A DNA stretch of 64,000 nucleotides. It comes from Pseudomonas sp. GGS8. Its GTDB lineage: Bacteria; Pseudomonadota; Gammaproteobacteria; Pseudomonadales; Pseudomonadaceae. Below are positions 1-10,553 of the stretch, piece after piece. Each line of letters opens with the position of its first letter. The stretch's first letter is position 1. The position numbers and the translations under genes are program-made. The stretch covers positions 6,389,501 through 6,453,500 of the forward strand of contig NZ_JALJWF010000001.1 in the NCBI RefSeq assembly GCF_024168645.1, read 5' to 3'. Below the pieces are notes generated by a model, which saw only the letters and a list, made by a program, of their open reading frames with translations, was not told the DNA's origin and did not search any database.

Positions 1-263
1 ATGTTCATGGGGGGCATACCTCAAAAGAGTGTCATATCCTTTATAAAGTCATTCGCCCACGAGGGCTTGCTGTTGATCTAAATCTAATCAAGGCACAACC
101 GGCCTCCCGTTTTGTCTGACGACTCGCCCCCTCGGAGCGAACCACATTGCGCGAAATTGATCTGCATCAGATAGACGATGAACGCTCAATACACACTGGA
201 TGCGTCTGGCTCGCTCTCGCGACAGGCAACGCGAGTGAAAACGGCTTGCGCAGGAGCGCTGAC

Positions 264-1115
264 ATGTGCGGGAAGATCATGGTGTGTATCGGTGGCAGCG
301 TCGCGTTGCGGCTGCTGATCCGCGTCATGTTGGTGTGCGTCTGCGCACTGGCCTGGGGCGCGGACGGCGCCGCACAGAGCGCCGAACCACGCGTCACGAT
401 CCTCGTTTACCACCGGTTCTCGGACACGGCCGACGACTCGATGACCGTGCGCATGAGCACCTTCGAAACCCAGTTGCGCGTCCTGCACGAGCACGGTTAT
501 CACATTGTGTCGCTGCGCGAGGTGGTCGACTGGCTGCGTAATCCCGATGCGACATTAGCGTCGAAGCCGGTGGTGATCACCGTCGACGACGGGCATCGTT
601 CGGTGTTCGACAAACTGCTGCCCGTGGTGCTGCGCGAGCGTTTTCCGGTGACCCTGTTTATCTATCCATCGGCAATCTCGAACGCGTCCTATGCACTGAC
701 CTGGGAGCAATTGCGCACCCTGAAACAGACCGGACTCATCGACATCCAGTCGCATACGTACTGGCATCCCAATTTCAACGTCGAGCGCAGGCACCGCACA
801 CCGGCGGATTTCCAGCAATTCGTCCGTACCCAACTGCAAAAATCACGTCAACGCATCGAGTCGCAAACCGGTGCGCAGCAGGTCGACATGCTCGCGTGGC
901 CGTTCGGTATCTACGACGACGAGTTGATCGCACTCGCCTCCGACGAGGGTTACGCAGTGGCCTTCACACTAGACGCGCGCAAGGCCGATCGGCACGCGCG
1001 ACTACTCGCCCTGCCGCGCTTTCTGATGAGTGACGCCTACGGCGCACGGGCGTTCGCGCAGCTGCTCGGCGAACCGAACACTGCGCCGACACCCGCAGAG
1101 GGGAACCCGCGATGA
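264..1115 (+). CDS. Polysaccharide deacetylase family protein, secreted
   Basis: Carbohydrate esterase 4 / NodB-type deacetylase that probably removes acetyl groups from an envelope or extracellular polysaccharide. From the ATG at 264 (AGGAG at 252-256) the 283-residue protein begins with a hydrophobic signal or anchor segment (about residues 12-34). The metal-binding motifs are visible: TVDDGH with D108/D109, and SHTYWHP with H164 and H168. An in-frame TTG at 147 would add 39 unlikely residues. The stop overlaps the next start (ATGA at 1112-1115), so the two are translationally coupled. The substrate is unknown; the neighbours suggest a cell-wall or exopolysaccharide target. Confidence 0.85.
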   Translation: MCGKIMVCIGGSVALRLLIRVMLVCVCALAWGADGAAQSAEPRVTILVYHRFSDTADDSMTVRMSTFETQLRVLHEHGYHIVSLREVVDWLRNPDATLASKPVVITVDDGHRSVFDKLLPVVLRERFPVTLFIYPSAISNASYALTWEQLRTLKQTGLIDIQSHTYWHPNFNVERRHRTPADFQQFVRTQLQKSRQRIESQTGAQQVDMLAWPFGIYDDELIALASDEGYAVAFTLDARKADRHARLLALPRFLMSDAYGARAFAQLLGEPNTAPTPAEGNPR

Positions 1116-2383
1116 CCTTCATCCGCGCGCTGAGGCGCTATGCGATCCCGGCGCTACTCGCCGTCACTGCCCTGCTGACCGGGCGAGGCGCACTGGCCGT
1201 CACCGGTGTGGTGCTCGACTCGAGCACGCAGAACCCGCTCGCCGACGCAATCATCACGACATCGGCCGGCGTGATGCGTACCGACGAAAACGGACGGTTC
1301 GAGACGGCCGAGGCAGTCGAGAGTGTCGCCGCCCGCGCCCCTGGGTATTTGCGCACCGAGGCCAAAGTGGGCGACGACACGTCCGTGACGCTCGCACTGA
1401 CCCCGTTTCGCCCCAAAGCGGTCTATCTGTCGGTGTTCGGCGTGACCAGTTCGACCCTGCGCAACAACGTTGTCAGCCTTACGGAAAACACCGAGATCAA
1501 TGCATTGGTGATCGACGTCAAGGGTGACCGTGGCCTGACGCCCTATCGCAGTGTGGCGCGCGAGACGATCGGCGCCGCAGCCCATCTGACTACACGGGCA
1601 CCTCAGATGCGCGACTTTCCGGCGTTGCTTGCCAAGCTGCATGCCCAACACCTGTACCTGATCGCACGCATCGTGGTGTTCAAGGACGATCCACTTGCCG
1701 ATGCTCATCCGCAGTGGAGCGTGCACACCGCCGATGGCCAGCCGTGGCGGGATCTCGAAAAGCTGCAATGGATGGATCCGTTTTCGCACGAGGTCTGGCA
1801 GCACAATCTCGATATCGCCGAGGAGGCCGCGCGGATGGGTTTCGACGAGATTCAGTTCGACTATGTGCGTTTTCCCGACAAGAGTGGGCTACGCTTTGCC
1901 CTCCCCAACAACCGCGCCAACCGGACGGCGGCGATCATCGGCTTTCTGCAGGCCGCACACGCGCGGCTCGCGCCCTACAACGTGTTCATCTCCGCAGACA
2001 TCTTCGGCTACGTCTGCTGGAACCTCGACGATACGGCGATCGGGCAACAAATCGAACTGCTGGGCGCGGAGCTCGACTACATTTCTCCGATGTTGTACCC
2101 GTCCGGTTTCACATGGGGGCTGCCGGGCTTTACCAACCCGACAGCCGACCCCGACCAGATTGTCAGGCGTACCCTGACTGAGGCGATGAAGCGCACCCAT
2201 CTGCCGGGCGTGCGCTTTCGTCCTTGGCTCCAGGCCTTTCGCGACTATGCCTTCGATCGTCGCCTGTTTGACGCCGCCGCGATCAGTGCGCAGGTTAACG
2301 CCGCCAATGCAGCCGGCACCGATGGATGGATGTTATGGAACCCACGCAATCACTACGATGCCGCCGATCTGCCACAGCGCTGA
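1112..2383 (+). CDS. DUF4015 putative glycoside hydrolase with carboxypeptidase-regulatory-like domain
   Basis: A secreted protein of 423 residues with a signal peptide (about 1-29, ending near GALA), then a small beta-sandwich of the carboxypeptidase-regulatory type (about 30-95, with GVVLDSSTQNPLADA and TDENGRF), then a DUF4015 TIM-barrel glycosidase-like domain (about 105-420, with VIDVKGDRG, EIQFDYVRFP and YISPMLYPSGF). Family members are predicted glycosidases but the reaction is not established. It overlaps the deacetylase upstream by 4 bases and the next gene by up to 58, so the three are one operon. The deacetylase-plus-glycosidase pairing suggests stepwise attack on an N-acetylated glycan; that is inference. 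Confidence 0.8.
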   Translation: MTFIRALRRYAIPALLAVTALLTGRGALAVTGVVLDSSTQNPLADAIITTSAGVMRTDENGRFETAEAVESVAARAPGYLRTEAKVGDDTSVTLALTPFRPKAVYLSVFGVTSSTLRNNVVSLTENTEINALVIDVKGDRGLTPYRSVARETIGAAAHLTTRAPQMRDFPALLAKLHAQHLYLIARIVVFKDDPLADAHPQWSVHTADGQPWRDLEKLQWMDPFSHEVWQHNLDIAEEAARMGFDEIQFDYVRFPDKSGLRFALPNNRANRTAAIIGFLQAAHARLAPYNVFISADIFGYVCWNLDDTAIGQQIELLGAELDYISPMLYPSGFTWGLPGFTNPTADPDQIVRRTLTEAMKRTHLPGVRFRPWLQAFRDYAFDRRLFDAAAISAQVNAANAAGTDGWMLWNPRNHYDAADLPQR

Positions 2384-4713
2384 AGCGCTGGGCGATGCTG
2401 CTTGGCCTGGCGATGGCGGCGCACATGGCCTGCGCCGCCGATCTCGACGCGACGACGCGCCTGCAAGCCACACAGATCGTCGAGGGCCAGATCGCTGCCG
2501 GACGCGTTCCGGGGGCGGTTGTCCTGATCGGTGACTCCACGCAGGTGTTCTATCGCCAGGCCTTTGGACAACGCACGACGACGCCCCCCCGCGAGCCGAT
2601 GACGCTGGACACCGAGTTCGATCTGGCATCGCTGACCAAGGTCGTCGCGACCACCACGGCCATCCTGCAACTGGCCGAAACGGGCCGCATCAACCTGGAC
2701 GCACCCGTTGCGCGGTATTGGCCGGCCTTTGGGTCGCACGACAAAGCAGCGGTGAAGGTGCGTGACCTGCTTGCGCACACGTCCGGACTGCGGCCAGATT
2801 TACCTGGGCGGCCAACCCGTGCGGGCCGGGAAGCTGTGTTAAGCGCCATCGCGGCGCAGCGGCTGCGCAACGCACCGGGTGCCCAAGTCATTTACAGTGA
2901 CCTGAATTTCGTGGTGCTCGGCGAGCTGGTCGAGCGCATCACCCACAGCCCGCTTGACGTCTATTGTCAGGCTCACATCTTCGGGCCGCTGGGTATGCGC
3001 GACACGGTTTTTCTGCCGGATGCCCAGCGAGCGATACGCAGCGCACCGACACTCGCCACCAAGGCCGGCACGCTCCGGGGGCGCGTGCATGATCCGACGG
3101 CGCAATGGATGGACGGCGTCTCGGGCAACGCCGGGCTGTTTTCCACGGCGGACGATCTCGCGCGTTTCGCACAGATGGTGTTGAACCAGGGGCGCGCAGG
3201 CAGCCGACAGATCCTGCGGCCGGCGAGCATCGCCGCCCTGGCGAGCGCCGCTTCGCCGTTCGACAGCGTGCCGTGGCGCGGCCTTGGCTGGGAACTGGCC
3301 GCACCGTTCGTGCCGAACCATGATCGTCTGCCGCCGATTGGCGTCATCGGCCATACCGGATACACCGGCACGGGGCTGTGGATTGATCTGGTGACCCGCC
3401 AATTCATCGTCATCCTGAGCAACCGGGTGTATCCCGATGACCGCGGTGATGCTCGCCCGCTTCGTGCGCAATTGCTTGCACTGATGGCCAGTCGCGGGGC
3501 AGCTGCAAGCGGCGCGCAAATCGGCCGGTTGCTGCCCTCCGCGTTGCCGGCGCTGCGTGCCGCCGATCGCCTGCCCACCTCGACGGGCCCGGTGCAGACA
3601 GGCATTGACGTGCTTGAGGCACAGCAATTTGCCCCGCTCGCCGGCATGCGCGTGGGCTTGATCACCAATCGCAGCGGATTCGATGCCAAAGGTCGACGCA
3701 CCGTCGACATCCTCGCCCACGCGCCAGGCATCAGGCTGGCGGCGCTGTTTTCGCCGGAACATGGGCTGAACATCGACGTGGACGAGCGGGTCGGTGACAC
3801 CCGCGACCCGGCGACGGGCCTCACCGTGCACAGTCTCTACGGCGCAACGCGGCGCTTCCCGGCCGGTTCGCTCAAAGGGCTGGATGCGCTGATCTTCGAT
3901 ATTCAGGACGCCGGCGTGCGCTTCTTCACCTACGAGACGACACTCGGCTACGCACTCGAAGCCGCCGCAGCACAAGGCATTGCGCTGTACGTACTGGACC
4001 GGCCCAACCCACTCGGCGCACAGCGCTTCGGCGGCCCGGTAATGGACAGTCGCCGCGAATCGTTTACCGGCTATTTCCCTGCACCGCTGCAGCCCGGCAT
4101 GACCGTCGGCGAGCTGGCGCGTCTATTCAACCGCAACAAGCACATTGGTGCGGATCTGCGTGTGGTGCCGATGCAGGGATACCGGCGCGCGATGACCTTT
4201 GCCGACACCGGGTTGGGATGGGTGCCGCTCTCGCCGAACCTGCGCACGCTCTCCCAGCTGGACCTGTACCCGGATATCGGTTTGCTCGAAGGTGCGAATC
4301 TGAGTGTGGGGCGCGGCACACCGCACCCGTTCGAGTGGGTTGGCGCACCGTGGATCGACGCAACCCGGCTCGCCAATGCGCTGAATGCGTTTGATGTCGG
4401 CGCGCATTTCGAGCCGATCGACTTCGTCCCCACCGAATCAAACTGGCACGGTCGGCTCTGCCATGGTGTGAGCATCACCCGCATCCAAACGCCTGCGCAA
4501 CGTCCCGTAGCCAGCCTGGGATTGACGCTACTCGCCACCCTGCACACGCTTTATCCCCACGTACTCGACCTGGTGGCGACCCGCGATTCGATCGGCTCGC
4601 AAAGCGTGTGGCAGGCGATTCGCGACGGCGCGACACCTGACACGGCGCAGGCACTCGACGCGGTGCCGCTTGCGCGCTTCGCACGGTTACGGCAAGAGAG
4701 CTTGCTGTATTGA
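2326..4713 (+). CDS. Serine beta-lactamase-like hydrolase fused to NamZ-type (DUF1343) exo-muramidase
   Basis: A two-domain exported protein of 795 residues. After a signal peptide (KRWAMLLGLAMAAHMACA) comes a class C beta-lactamase/DD-peptidase-like domain (about 45-395) with the SLTK nucleophile motif at S102-K105, a YSD motif at Y190 and a late HTG motif. Residues about 425-795 form a DUF1343 domain, the GH171 NamZ family, with NRSGF, SPEHGL and DIQDAGVRF. NamZ enzymes release N-acetylmuramic acid from the non-reducing end of peptidoglycan chains. The fusion joins a peptide- or ester-cleaving activity to a muramidase. Starts at 2326, 2335 and 2395 are all possible; the first two overlap the upstream gene. 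Confidence 0.85.
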   Translation: MDVMEPTQSLRCRRSATALKRWAMLLGLAMAAHMACAADLDATTRLQATQIVEGQIAAGRVPGAVVLIGDSTQVFYRQAFGQRTTTPPREPMTLDTEFDLASLTKVVATTTAILQLAETGRINLDAPVARYWPAFGSHDKAAVKVRDLLAHTSGLRPDLPGRPTRAGREAVLSAIAAQRLRNAPGAQVIYSDLNFVVLGELVERITHSPLDVYCQAHIFGPLGMRDTVFLPDAQRAIRSAPTLATKAGTLRGRVHDPTAQWMDGVSGNAGLFSTADDLARFAQMVLNQGRAGSRQILRPASIAALASAASPFDSVPWRGLGWELAAPFVPNHDRLPPIGVIGHTGYTGTGLWIDLVTRQFIVILSNRVYPDDRGDARPLRAQLLALMASRGAAASGAQIGRLLPSALPALRAADRLPTSTGPVQTGIDVLEAQQFAPLAGMRVGLITNRSGFDAKGRRTVDILAHAPGIRLAALFSPEHGLNIDVDERVGDTRDPATGLTVHSLYGATRRFPAGSLKGLDALIFDIQDAGVRFFTYETTLGYALEAAAAQGIALYVLDRPNPLGAQRFGGPVMDSRRESFTGYFPAPLQPGMTVGELARLFNRNKHIGADLRVVPMQGYRRAMTFADTGLGWVPLSPNLRTLSQLDLYPDIGLLEGANLSVGRGTPHPFEWVGAPWIDATRLANALNAFDVGAHFEPIDFVPTESNWHGRLCHGVSITRIQTPAQRPVASLGLTLLATLHTLYPHVLDLVATRDSIGSQSVWQAIRDGATPDTAQALDAVPLARFARLRQESLLY

Positions 4714-4841
4714 GCTGCCCGCAACGTCATCCATTGCCGATGGATGGCGCCCTGCGCGAGGGAGACGCTGAAGCAGGCTATCTTTATTAAACGGGTTGGC
4801 CGCTGGCTTACCGATATGCGTTTCCACTCTGAGCCAAGGCC

Positions 4842-6668
4842 ATGAAAAAGAACGACCGGTGGAACCTGTCCTACTTGGCAATCGCTTTTATCGTCATGGG
4901 CCTCATGCAGGTTTTCTTTGTCGAGCGCCAAGCGGTGCAGCCCCTCCCCTACAGCCAGTTCATGCAATTGTTGAACGAGCAGAAAGTCAGTGATTTGCAG
5001 ATCGACAAGGACCGGATCAGCGGCAAATTGGTGGAGCCCATCGACGGACGCGACCGGTTCTCTACGGTGCGGGTCGATCCGTCGCTGGCGACCGAACTCT
5101 CCCAATCGGGCGTCGGCTTTACCGGAGTCAACGAAAACACCTTTATGAACAGCCTGTTGGGCTGGTTGTTGCCGTTCATAATGATCATGGTGTTCTGGCA
5201 TTTCCTGTTTCGCGGGATGGCGGACAAACAAGGCCTTGGCGGGTTGATGAATGTCGGCAAGTCGCGGGCCAGGATCTTTGTCGAACGCGACACTGGGGTG
5301 ACCTTCGCCGATGTCGCGGGCATCGACGAAGCCAAGGCCGAACTGGTGGAAATCGTCTCGTTCCTCAAGGACAAGGCCCGATATGCACGCCTGGGCGCAC
5401 ACATTCCCAAGGGCACCTTGCTGGTCGGCCCACCAGGCACCGGCAAGACCCTGGTGGCCAAAGCCATCGCCGGTGAAGCCGGCGTGCCGTTTTTCTCGAT
5501 TTCGGGGTCCGAATTTGTCGAAATGTTCGTCGGGGTCGGCGCGGCCCGGGTCCGCGACCTGTTCGAGCAGGCACGCCAGGCATCGCCCTGCATCATCTTC
5601 ATCGATGAACTCGACGCGCTGGGCAAGATGCGTGGCGTCGGCGTGTTAGGCGGCAATGACGAAAAAGAACAGACCCTCAACCAGTTACTGGCCGAACTGG
5701 ACGGCTTCGACCCCCGTGAGGGCGTGGTGTTACTGGCCGCGACCAACCGGCCGGAGGTTCTTGATCCGGCGCTGTTGCGGGCCGGGCGCTTCGACCGGCA
5801 GATTCTGATCGACCGCCCCGATCGCAAAGGGCGGCAGTCGATTCTTAAGGTTCATCTGAAGAAAATCACCGTGGAACCAGGCCTCGATAGCGCACGTATC
5901 GCCGAGATCACCACCGGTTTCACCGGCGCCGACCTGGCCAACCTGGTGAACGAAGCGGCCATCGTCGCCACCCGTCGCGCCGCCGAGGCGGTCAGCCTGA
6001 ACGACTTCACCGCCGCGGTAGAGCGCCTTGTCGCAGGGCTCGAACGCAAAAGCAGCCTGCTCGATCCCGACGAGCGCCGGGTGGTGGCCTATCATGAGAT
6101 GGGGCATGCGCTGGCCGCCAGCAGCCTGCCGGCCATGGACCCGGTGCATAAAGTCTCGATCGTGCCCCGCGCCATCGGCTCGCTGGGCTATACCTTGCAG
6201 CGACCGACCGAGGATCATTTCCTGATCAGTTGCCAGACGCTCAAGGACCGGATTGTCGTGCTGATGGCCGGGCGCGCCGCCGAGGACCTTGTCTATGGCC
6301 AGATTTCCACCGGGGCCGCCGACGATCTGGGCCGCGCGACGGATATCGCCCGGCAACTGATCACCCGCTTCGGCATGAGCCCCGAGCTCGGCCAGTCGGT
6401 GCTGGAGAAGCAAACCCCAACGTACCTGGGAGATCGCATGGCCACGATGGGCGAAAAGGATTATTCGGAACAGACCGCTCGGGAAATCGACCTGGGTATT
6501 CGCGCCCTGCTCGATGAAGCCTACCAACGGGCCAAGGCGCTGCTCCAGGGTCGTCGGGCCGACCTGGATGAGGGGGCCCGCCTGTTGCTGGAAAAGGAAA
6601 CCCTCACACCCGAGGAGTTCCCGCCGCTGATGCCATTCAAGCCCACCCCGGCATTACCAGCACCGTGA
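4842..6668 (+). CDS. ftsH: FtsH-family AAA+ membrane metalloprotease (second copy type)
   Basis: ATP-dependent zinc protease of the inner membrane, 608 residues. Two transmembrane segments (about 9-27 and 103-123) flank a short periplasmic FtsH-ext domain. The AAA module has Walker A GPPGTGKT (196-203), pore loop MFVGVGA, Walker B IIFIDE (251-256) and the second region of homology with RAGRFDRQ. The protease site is HEMGH (418-422). It differs from housekeeping FtsH at several conserved places (HEMGH for HEAGH, ALGK for AVGR), and its neighbours are not the usual housekeeping-ftsH neighbours. It is therefore probably a stress-specific accessory copy grouped with the channel and phosphoketolase downstream. 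Confidence 0.9.
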   Translation: MKKNDRWNLSYLAIAFIVMGLMQVFFVERQAVQPLPYSQFMQLLNEQKVSDLQIDKDRISGKLVEPIDGRDRFSTVRVDPSLATELSQSGVGFTGVNENTFMNSLLGWLLPFIMIMVFWHFLFRGMADKQGLGGLMNVGKSRARIFVERDTGVTFADVAGIDEAKAELVEIVSFLKDKARYARLGAHIPKGTLLVGPPGTGKTLVAKAIAGEAGVPFFSISGSEFVEMFVGVGAARVRDLFEQARQASPCIIFIDELDALGKMRGVGVLGGNDEKEQTLNQLLAELDGFDPREGVVLLAATNRPEVLDPALLRAGRFDRQILIDRPDRKGRQSILKVHLKKITVEPGLDSARIAEITTGFTGADLANLVNEAAIVATRRAAEAVSLNDFTAAVERLVAGLERKSSLLDPDERRVVAYHEMGHALAASSLPAMDPVHKVSIVPRAIGSLGYTLQRPTEDHFLISCQTLKDRIVVLMAGRAAEDLVYGQISTGAADDLGRATDIARQLITRFGMSPELGQSVLEKQTPTYLGDRMATMGEKDYSEQTAREIDLGIRALLDEAYQRAKALLQGRRADLDEGARLLLEKETLTPEEFPPLMPFKPTPALPAP

Positions 6669-6736
6669 CACTGCGATCAATCGCCCGCAGACGGCGCCCT
6701 GCCCTAATTGCCTGCCCCAATCGCTGAAGGCCCATC

Positions 6737-7162
6737 ATGTTCGCAGTCACGCTAATCAACACGTTAGTGGTGATCATCACGGTGGTGATCCACTACGAAT
6801 GCCTGTTGCGCCTGAACGATTGGCTGCCCAGGCTCAAACTCTGGAGCCGCTTTCGGATCGTCGTCGGGGTATTCGGTGCGATGGCGGCCCATGCGATAGA
6901 AGTCTGGTGTTTCGCGCTGGTCTATTACCTGCTGATCCGCTCCGGTGAATGGGGCAGCCTGAGTGGCAATTTCGATGGCTCGTACATGGACTGCGTGTAC
7001 TTTTCCTTCACCACGTTCACCACCATCGGTTTCGGCGACATTTCACCCATGGGCAACCTCAAGTACCTGACCGGGTTGGAGGCACTGACGGGGCTGGTAC
7101 TGATTTCCTGGACCGCCTCGTTTCTGTTTCTGGAGATGCAGAAATACTGGAAGAGCAAATAG
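6737..7162 (+). CDS. Small two-TM potassium-channel-like protein
   Basis: A 141-residue membrane protein with an N-terminal hydrophobic helix (about 3-22), a second (about 41-67), a pore helix and filter reading TIGFGD (96-101), and a last transmembrane helix (about 111-133). This is the Ion_trans_2 (KcsA-like) pore plan; TIGFGD is a normal variant of the potassium filter. No cytoplasmic regulatory (RCK) domain is attached. It lies 68 bases after the ftsH-like gene on the same strand and ends just before the convergent phosphoketolase gene. It may set membrane potential under energy stress; gating and ion are unknown. Confidence 0.8.
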   Translation: MFAVTLINTLVVIITVVIHYECLLRLNDWLPRLKLWSRFRIVVGVFGAMAAHAIEVWCFALVYYLLIRSGEWGSLSGNFDGSYMDCVYFSFTTFTTIGFGDISPMGNLKYLTGLEALTGLVLISWTASFLFLEMQKYWKSK

Positions 7163-7178
7163 CCCCCGGCGCCTTCCA

Positions 7179-9560
7179 TCAACCCTGATTGTCTGGTGCA
7201 GGCGTCCATTGCCACTGCATCACTTCAGGCATGTCCTGCCCGTGCTCGATGAGGTAAAGCTTGTGTTTCTCCATCGTCGCCCAGTAGCGCGCCCGAGCAG
7301 TCTGAAGCTGATCGTGCAACCGGGGCACGCGCTCGATGACATCCAGGGCCAACTGATACCGATCCAGATTATTGAGCACCGCCATGTCGAACGGCGTGGT
7401 GGTGGCCCCCTCGTCCTTGAAGCCGCGAACATGGAAGTTTTCATGATTGGTGCGCTTGTACAGCAGCCGGTGGATCAACGCGGGGTAGCCGTGGAAAGCA
7501 AAAATCACCGGCCGGTCGACGGTAAACAATTCATCGAAAGCGCTGTCGGGCAAACCGTGGGGATGGTGGTACGACGGCTGCAGGACCATCAGGTCGACGA
7601 CATTGATCACCCGCACCCGCAAATCCGGCACGTATTCGCGCAGCAAAGTGACCGCCGCCAGGGTTTCCAGGGTCGGAACGTCGCCGGCACAGGCCATCAC
7701 CACATCCGGATCGCTGTCATCCCGGCAGGCCCAGTCCCAGCGCCCGATACCGACCTGGCAATGACGAATGGCGGCATCGATGTCCAGCCACTGCCACTCC
7801 GGTTGCTTGCCGGCCACGATCACGTTGATGTAGTTGCGGCTCCTGAGGCAGTGATCGGCCACCGACAGCAGGCAATTGGCATCGGGCGGCAGATAGATCC
7901 GGACCACGTCCGCCGTTTTGTTTGCCACCAGATCAATGAACCCCGGATCCTGGTGGGAGAAGCCGTTGTGGTCCTGGCGCCAGACATGGGAGGTGAGCAA
8001 ATAGTTGAGCGAGGCCACGGGTTTGCGCCATGGCACTTCGGCGGCGGTTTTCAGCCATTTGGCATGCTGATTGAACATCGAGTCGACGATGTGGATGAAC
8101 GCCTCATAACAGGAAAACACGCCATGGCGACCCGTCAGCAAATAACCTTCGAGCCAGCCTTCGCACACCTGTTCGCTCAGAATCTCCATGACTCGGCCAT
8201 CGGCCGACAGATTGACATCATCGGGGCCCAGCGGCTCCATCCACGCCTTGGCGCTGACTTCATACACCGCATCCAGCCGGTTCGAGGCGGTTTCGTCCGG
8301 GCCGAACAGGCGAAAATTGCTCGACGTCAGATTGCATTTCATCACGTCGCGCAAAAAACTGCCCAGCACCCGCGTGGCCTCTGCCCGCAGGCCACCGGGC
8401 GCCTCGACGTTCACCGCATATCGGGTGAACCGTGGCAGATCCAGCGAACGCAACAGCAGCCCACCGTTGGCGTGCGGGTTGGCGCTCATCCGCCGGTGGC
8501 CGGTGGGCGCCAACGCGGCGATCTCGGGCAACAAGGCGCCATTGGCGTCAAACAATTCGTCAGGGCGGTAACTGCGGAGCCATTCTTCCAGTTGCCGCAA
8601 ATGTTGCGGCTGCTGGAAGTCGGCCAAGGGCACTTGATGCGCCCGCCAGGTGCCTTCGACCCGCAGGCCATCGACGAACGTCGGCCCCGTCCAGCCCTTG
8701 GGCGTGCGCAAGATCAGCATCGGCCACAGGGGCCGCTCCGGCGTCCGGGACGACGATCGTTGACGCGCGGCCCGCTGAATGTCACGAATCTCCTGCACCA
8801 TGGTGTCCAGCGTGCTGGCCAGGGCTTGATGAACCTCGGCCGGGTCATCGCCTTCGACGAAATACGGGTCATAGCCATAGCCGTACATCAACGCCGACAA
8901 CTCCTCCTCGCTGATGCTGGAGAGCACTGTCGGGTTGGCGATCTTATAGCCGTTCAGGTGCAAAACCGGCAGCACGGCGCCGTCTCGCGCCGGGTTGAGG
9001 AACTTGTTGGAGTGCCAACTGGCCGCCAGCGTCCCGGTTTCCGCCTCGCCGTCGCCTATCACACACGCCACTATCAGGTCCGGGTTGTCGAATGCGGCGC
9101 CGTAGGCGTGGGCCAGACTGTAGCCCAACTCGCCCCCTTCATGGATCGACCCCGGAATCTGCGCCGACACATGGCTGGAAATGCCGTAAGGCCAGGAAAA
9201 CTGCCGAAACAATCGGGCCAGACCGTTGGTATCGCGCCCCACCGACGGGTAGAACTCGGTGTACGTGCCTTCCAGGTAGGTCTGCGCCACGATGGCCGGC
9301 CCGCCATGCCCAGGACCGGCGATGAAGATCATGTTCAGGTCATAGGCCGTGATCAAGCGATTAAGGTGCGTATAAATCAGGTTCAACCCCGGCGTCGTGC
9401 CCCAGTGCCCCAGTAGCCTTGGTTTTACATCCGCCAGCGTCAGCGGCACCTTCATCAGCGGATTGTCCTTGAGGTAGATCTGCCCGACCGCCAGGTAATT
9501 GGACGCCCGCCAGTAGGCATCCAGCCCTTCCAGTTGCTCGGCACTCAGAAAATCGCTCAT
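7179..9560 (-). CDS. xfp: Phosphoketolase (xylulose-5-phosphate/fructose-6-phosphate)
   Basis: Thiamine-diphosphate enzyme splitting xylulose-5-phosphate or fructose-6-phosphate with phosphate to acetyl phosphate and an aldose phosphate. At 793 residues it has the full family length. Family signatures visible include [27 protein letters not shown], the ThDP motif [28 protein letters not shown] and [15 protein letters not shown] strong GGAGGA site precedes the start. Upstream, 71 bases from the start codon, lies a perfect FNR/ANR box, so induction under low oxygen is likely. In Pseudomonas this would give an ATP-yielding route to acetate when respiration is limited. Confidence 0.95.
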   Translation of the reverse strand: MSDFLSAEQLEGLDAYWRASNYLAVGQIYLKDNPLMKVPLTLADVKPRLLGHWGTTPGLNLIYTHLNRLITAYDLNMIFIAGPGHGGPAIVAQTYLEGTYTEFYPSVGRDTNGLARLFRQFSWPYGISSHVSAQIPGSIHEGGELGYSLAHAYGAAFDNPDLIVACVIGDGEAETGTLAASWHSNKFLNPARDGAVLPVLHLNGYKIANPTVLSSISEEELSALMYGYGYDPYFVEGDDPAEVHQALASTLDTMVQEIRDIQRAARQRSSSRTPERPLWPMLILRTPKGWTGPTFVDGLRVEGTWRAHQVPLADFQQPQHLRQLEEWLRSYRPDELFDANGALLPEIAALAPTGHRRMSANPHANGGLLLRSLDLPRFTRYAVNVEAPGGLRAEATRVLGSFLRDVMKCNLTSSNFRLFGPDETASNRLDAVYEVSAKAWMEPLGPDDVNLSADGRVMEILSEQVCEGWLEGYLLTGRHGVFSCYEAFIHIVDSMFNQHAKWLKTAAEVPWRKPVASLNYLLTSHVWRQDHNGFSHQDPGFIDLVANKTADVVRIYLPPDANCLLSVADHCLRSRNYINVIVAGKQPEWQWLDIDAAIRHCQVGIGRWDWACRDDSDPDVVMACAGDVPTLETLAAVTLLREYVPDLRVRVINVVDLMVLQPSYHHPHGLPDSAFDELFTVDRPVIFAFHGYPALIHRLLYKRTNHENFHVRGFKDEGATTTPFDMAVLNNLDRYQLALDVIERVPRLHDQLQTARARYWATMEKHKLYLIEHGQDMPEVMQWQWTPAPDNQG

Positions 9561-9631
9561 GAAGTCCTCCGCCAGGGCCTCGGTATACCGATAAACATGC
9601 GTCGATTCTGGGTGTCTGCACCGCCCAGGAC

Positions 9632-9645
9632 TTGATTTACATCAA
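9632..9645. promoter_or_regulatory. FNR/ANR box (TTGAT-TTAC-ATCAA)
   Basis: A perfect inverted repeat TTGAT N4 ATCAA, identical to the FNR/ANR consensus. It lies between the divergent phosphoketolase gene (start 9560) and the FNR-type regulator gene (start 9774). Its centre is about 78 bases from the phosphoketolase start codon, which suits a class II activated promoter with a short leader. It is about 135 bases from the regulator's start. Either ANR or the locally encoded regulator could bind. Confidence 0.85.
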
Positions 9646-9773
9646 GTCTTGGGCCGTCTGTCCCGGCTCAACAGGAACAAGCTTTTCCCCGCTCATCGAC
9701 TCCAGCTGTAAACGCCCGATTGAAACGGGGGATCCGAACTATGCTTTAGGCTCCTATGAGGGGGACTTTTGCA

Positions 9774-10520
9774 ATGCCTGAAACCCGGCCGTATCAACAT
9801 CATTATTTGAAAGCCGCGTGTTCCAATTGCAGCGTTCTGGAATTGTGTTTGCCGATTGGCTTGACCAGCCACGAAGTCGAACGGCTGGATACCCTGATCA
9901 TTCAGCGTGTAAAGGTTAAAAAAGGTGCAGCCCTCTACCGGGCCGGCGATCCGTTGCGCTCGCTTTATGCGGTACGGATCGGCTCATTCAAAACCAGCAT
10001 GCTGTCGGTCGACGGTCGCGAGCAGGTCACCGGTTTTCAGATACCCGGCGAGATGCTCGGACTGGATGCCATCAGCGACGATCGGCACACCTGCAGTGCC
10101 TTTGCCCTGGAGGACAGCGAAGTCTGCCCCTTCAACTTCGCCCAACTGGAGAAGCTCGCTCTGGAACTGCCCTCGTTGCAGCACAACATGAACAAGATCT
10201 TGAGCCGGGAAATCGTGCGTGAGCACAACCTGCTGATGATGATGGGCAACATGAACTCCGATGAACGCCTGGCCGCCTTCCTGCTGAACCTGTCGCAACG
10301 GTTGAGCATTCGGGGTTACTCGTCCCGAGACTTTGTGCTGAAGATGCGGCGCGAAGAGATCGGCTCCTATCTGGGTCTGCGCCTGGAAACCATCTGTCGG
10401 GGCATCGCTCATCTGCGGGACTCGGCCCTGGTCGAGATTTCCGGGCGTAACGTCAAAGTGCTGAATCTGGACGGGCTTAAGCAACTGGTCGCCGGCTGCC
10501 ACCGGGAGCCGCCCCTCTGA
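9774..10520 (+). CDS. FNR/ANR-type Crp-family regulator with [4Fe-4S] cysteines
   Basis: Oxygen-responsive transcription factor, 248 residues from the ATG at 9774; GAGGGGGA just upstream favours this over the ATG at 9756. The N terminus has CSNCSVLELC (C16, C19, C25), and C118 matches the fourth FNR cluster ligand. A cyclic-nucleotide-fold domain (about 30-150) is followed by a helix-turn-helix (about 190-215). The recognition helix reads ETICR where FNR has ETISR, so the serine that touches the operator is a cysteine here. Divergent from phosphoketolase, with alcohol dehydrogenase 33 bases downstream. It is an ANR paralogue or local regulator rather than certainly ANR itself. Confidence 0.88.
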   Translation: MPETRPYQHHYLKAACSNCSVLELCLPIGLTSHEVERLDTLIIQRVKVKKGAALYRAGDPLRSLYAVRIGSFKTSMLSVDGREQVTGFQIPGEMLGLDAISDDRHTCSAFALEDSEVCPFNFAQLEKLALELPSLQHNMNKILSREIVREHNLLMMMGNMNSDERLAAFLLNLSQRLSIRGYSSRDFVLKMRREEIGSYLGLRLETICRGIAHLRDSALVEISGRNVKVLNLDGLKQLVAGCHREPPL

Positions 10521-10553
10521 CGCCTTGCGGTGCATCGGTTTTGGAGAATCGTT

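Noticed and set aside
73..91. TTGAT...ATCAA inverted repeat upstream of the first gene
   Set aside because: The spacer is nine bases, while an FNR/ANR box needs four, so it is not a likely regulator site.
7209..9416. 735-codon open frame opposite the phosphoketolase gene
   Set aside because: It is the complement of a G+C-rich, strongly matching phosphoketolase and its translation has no recognisable domain.
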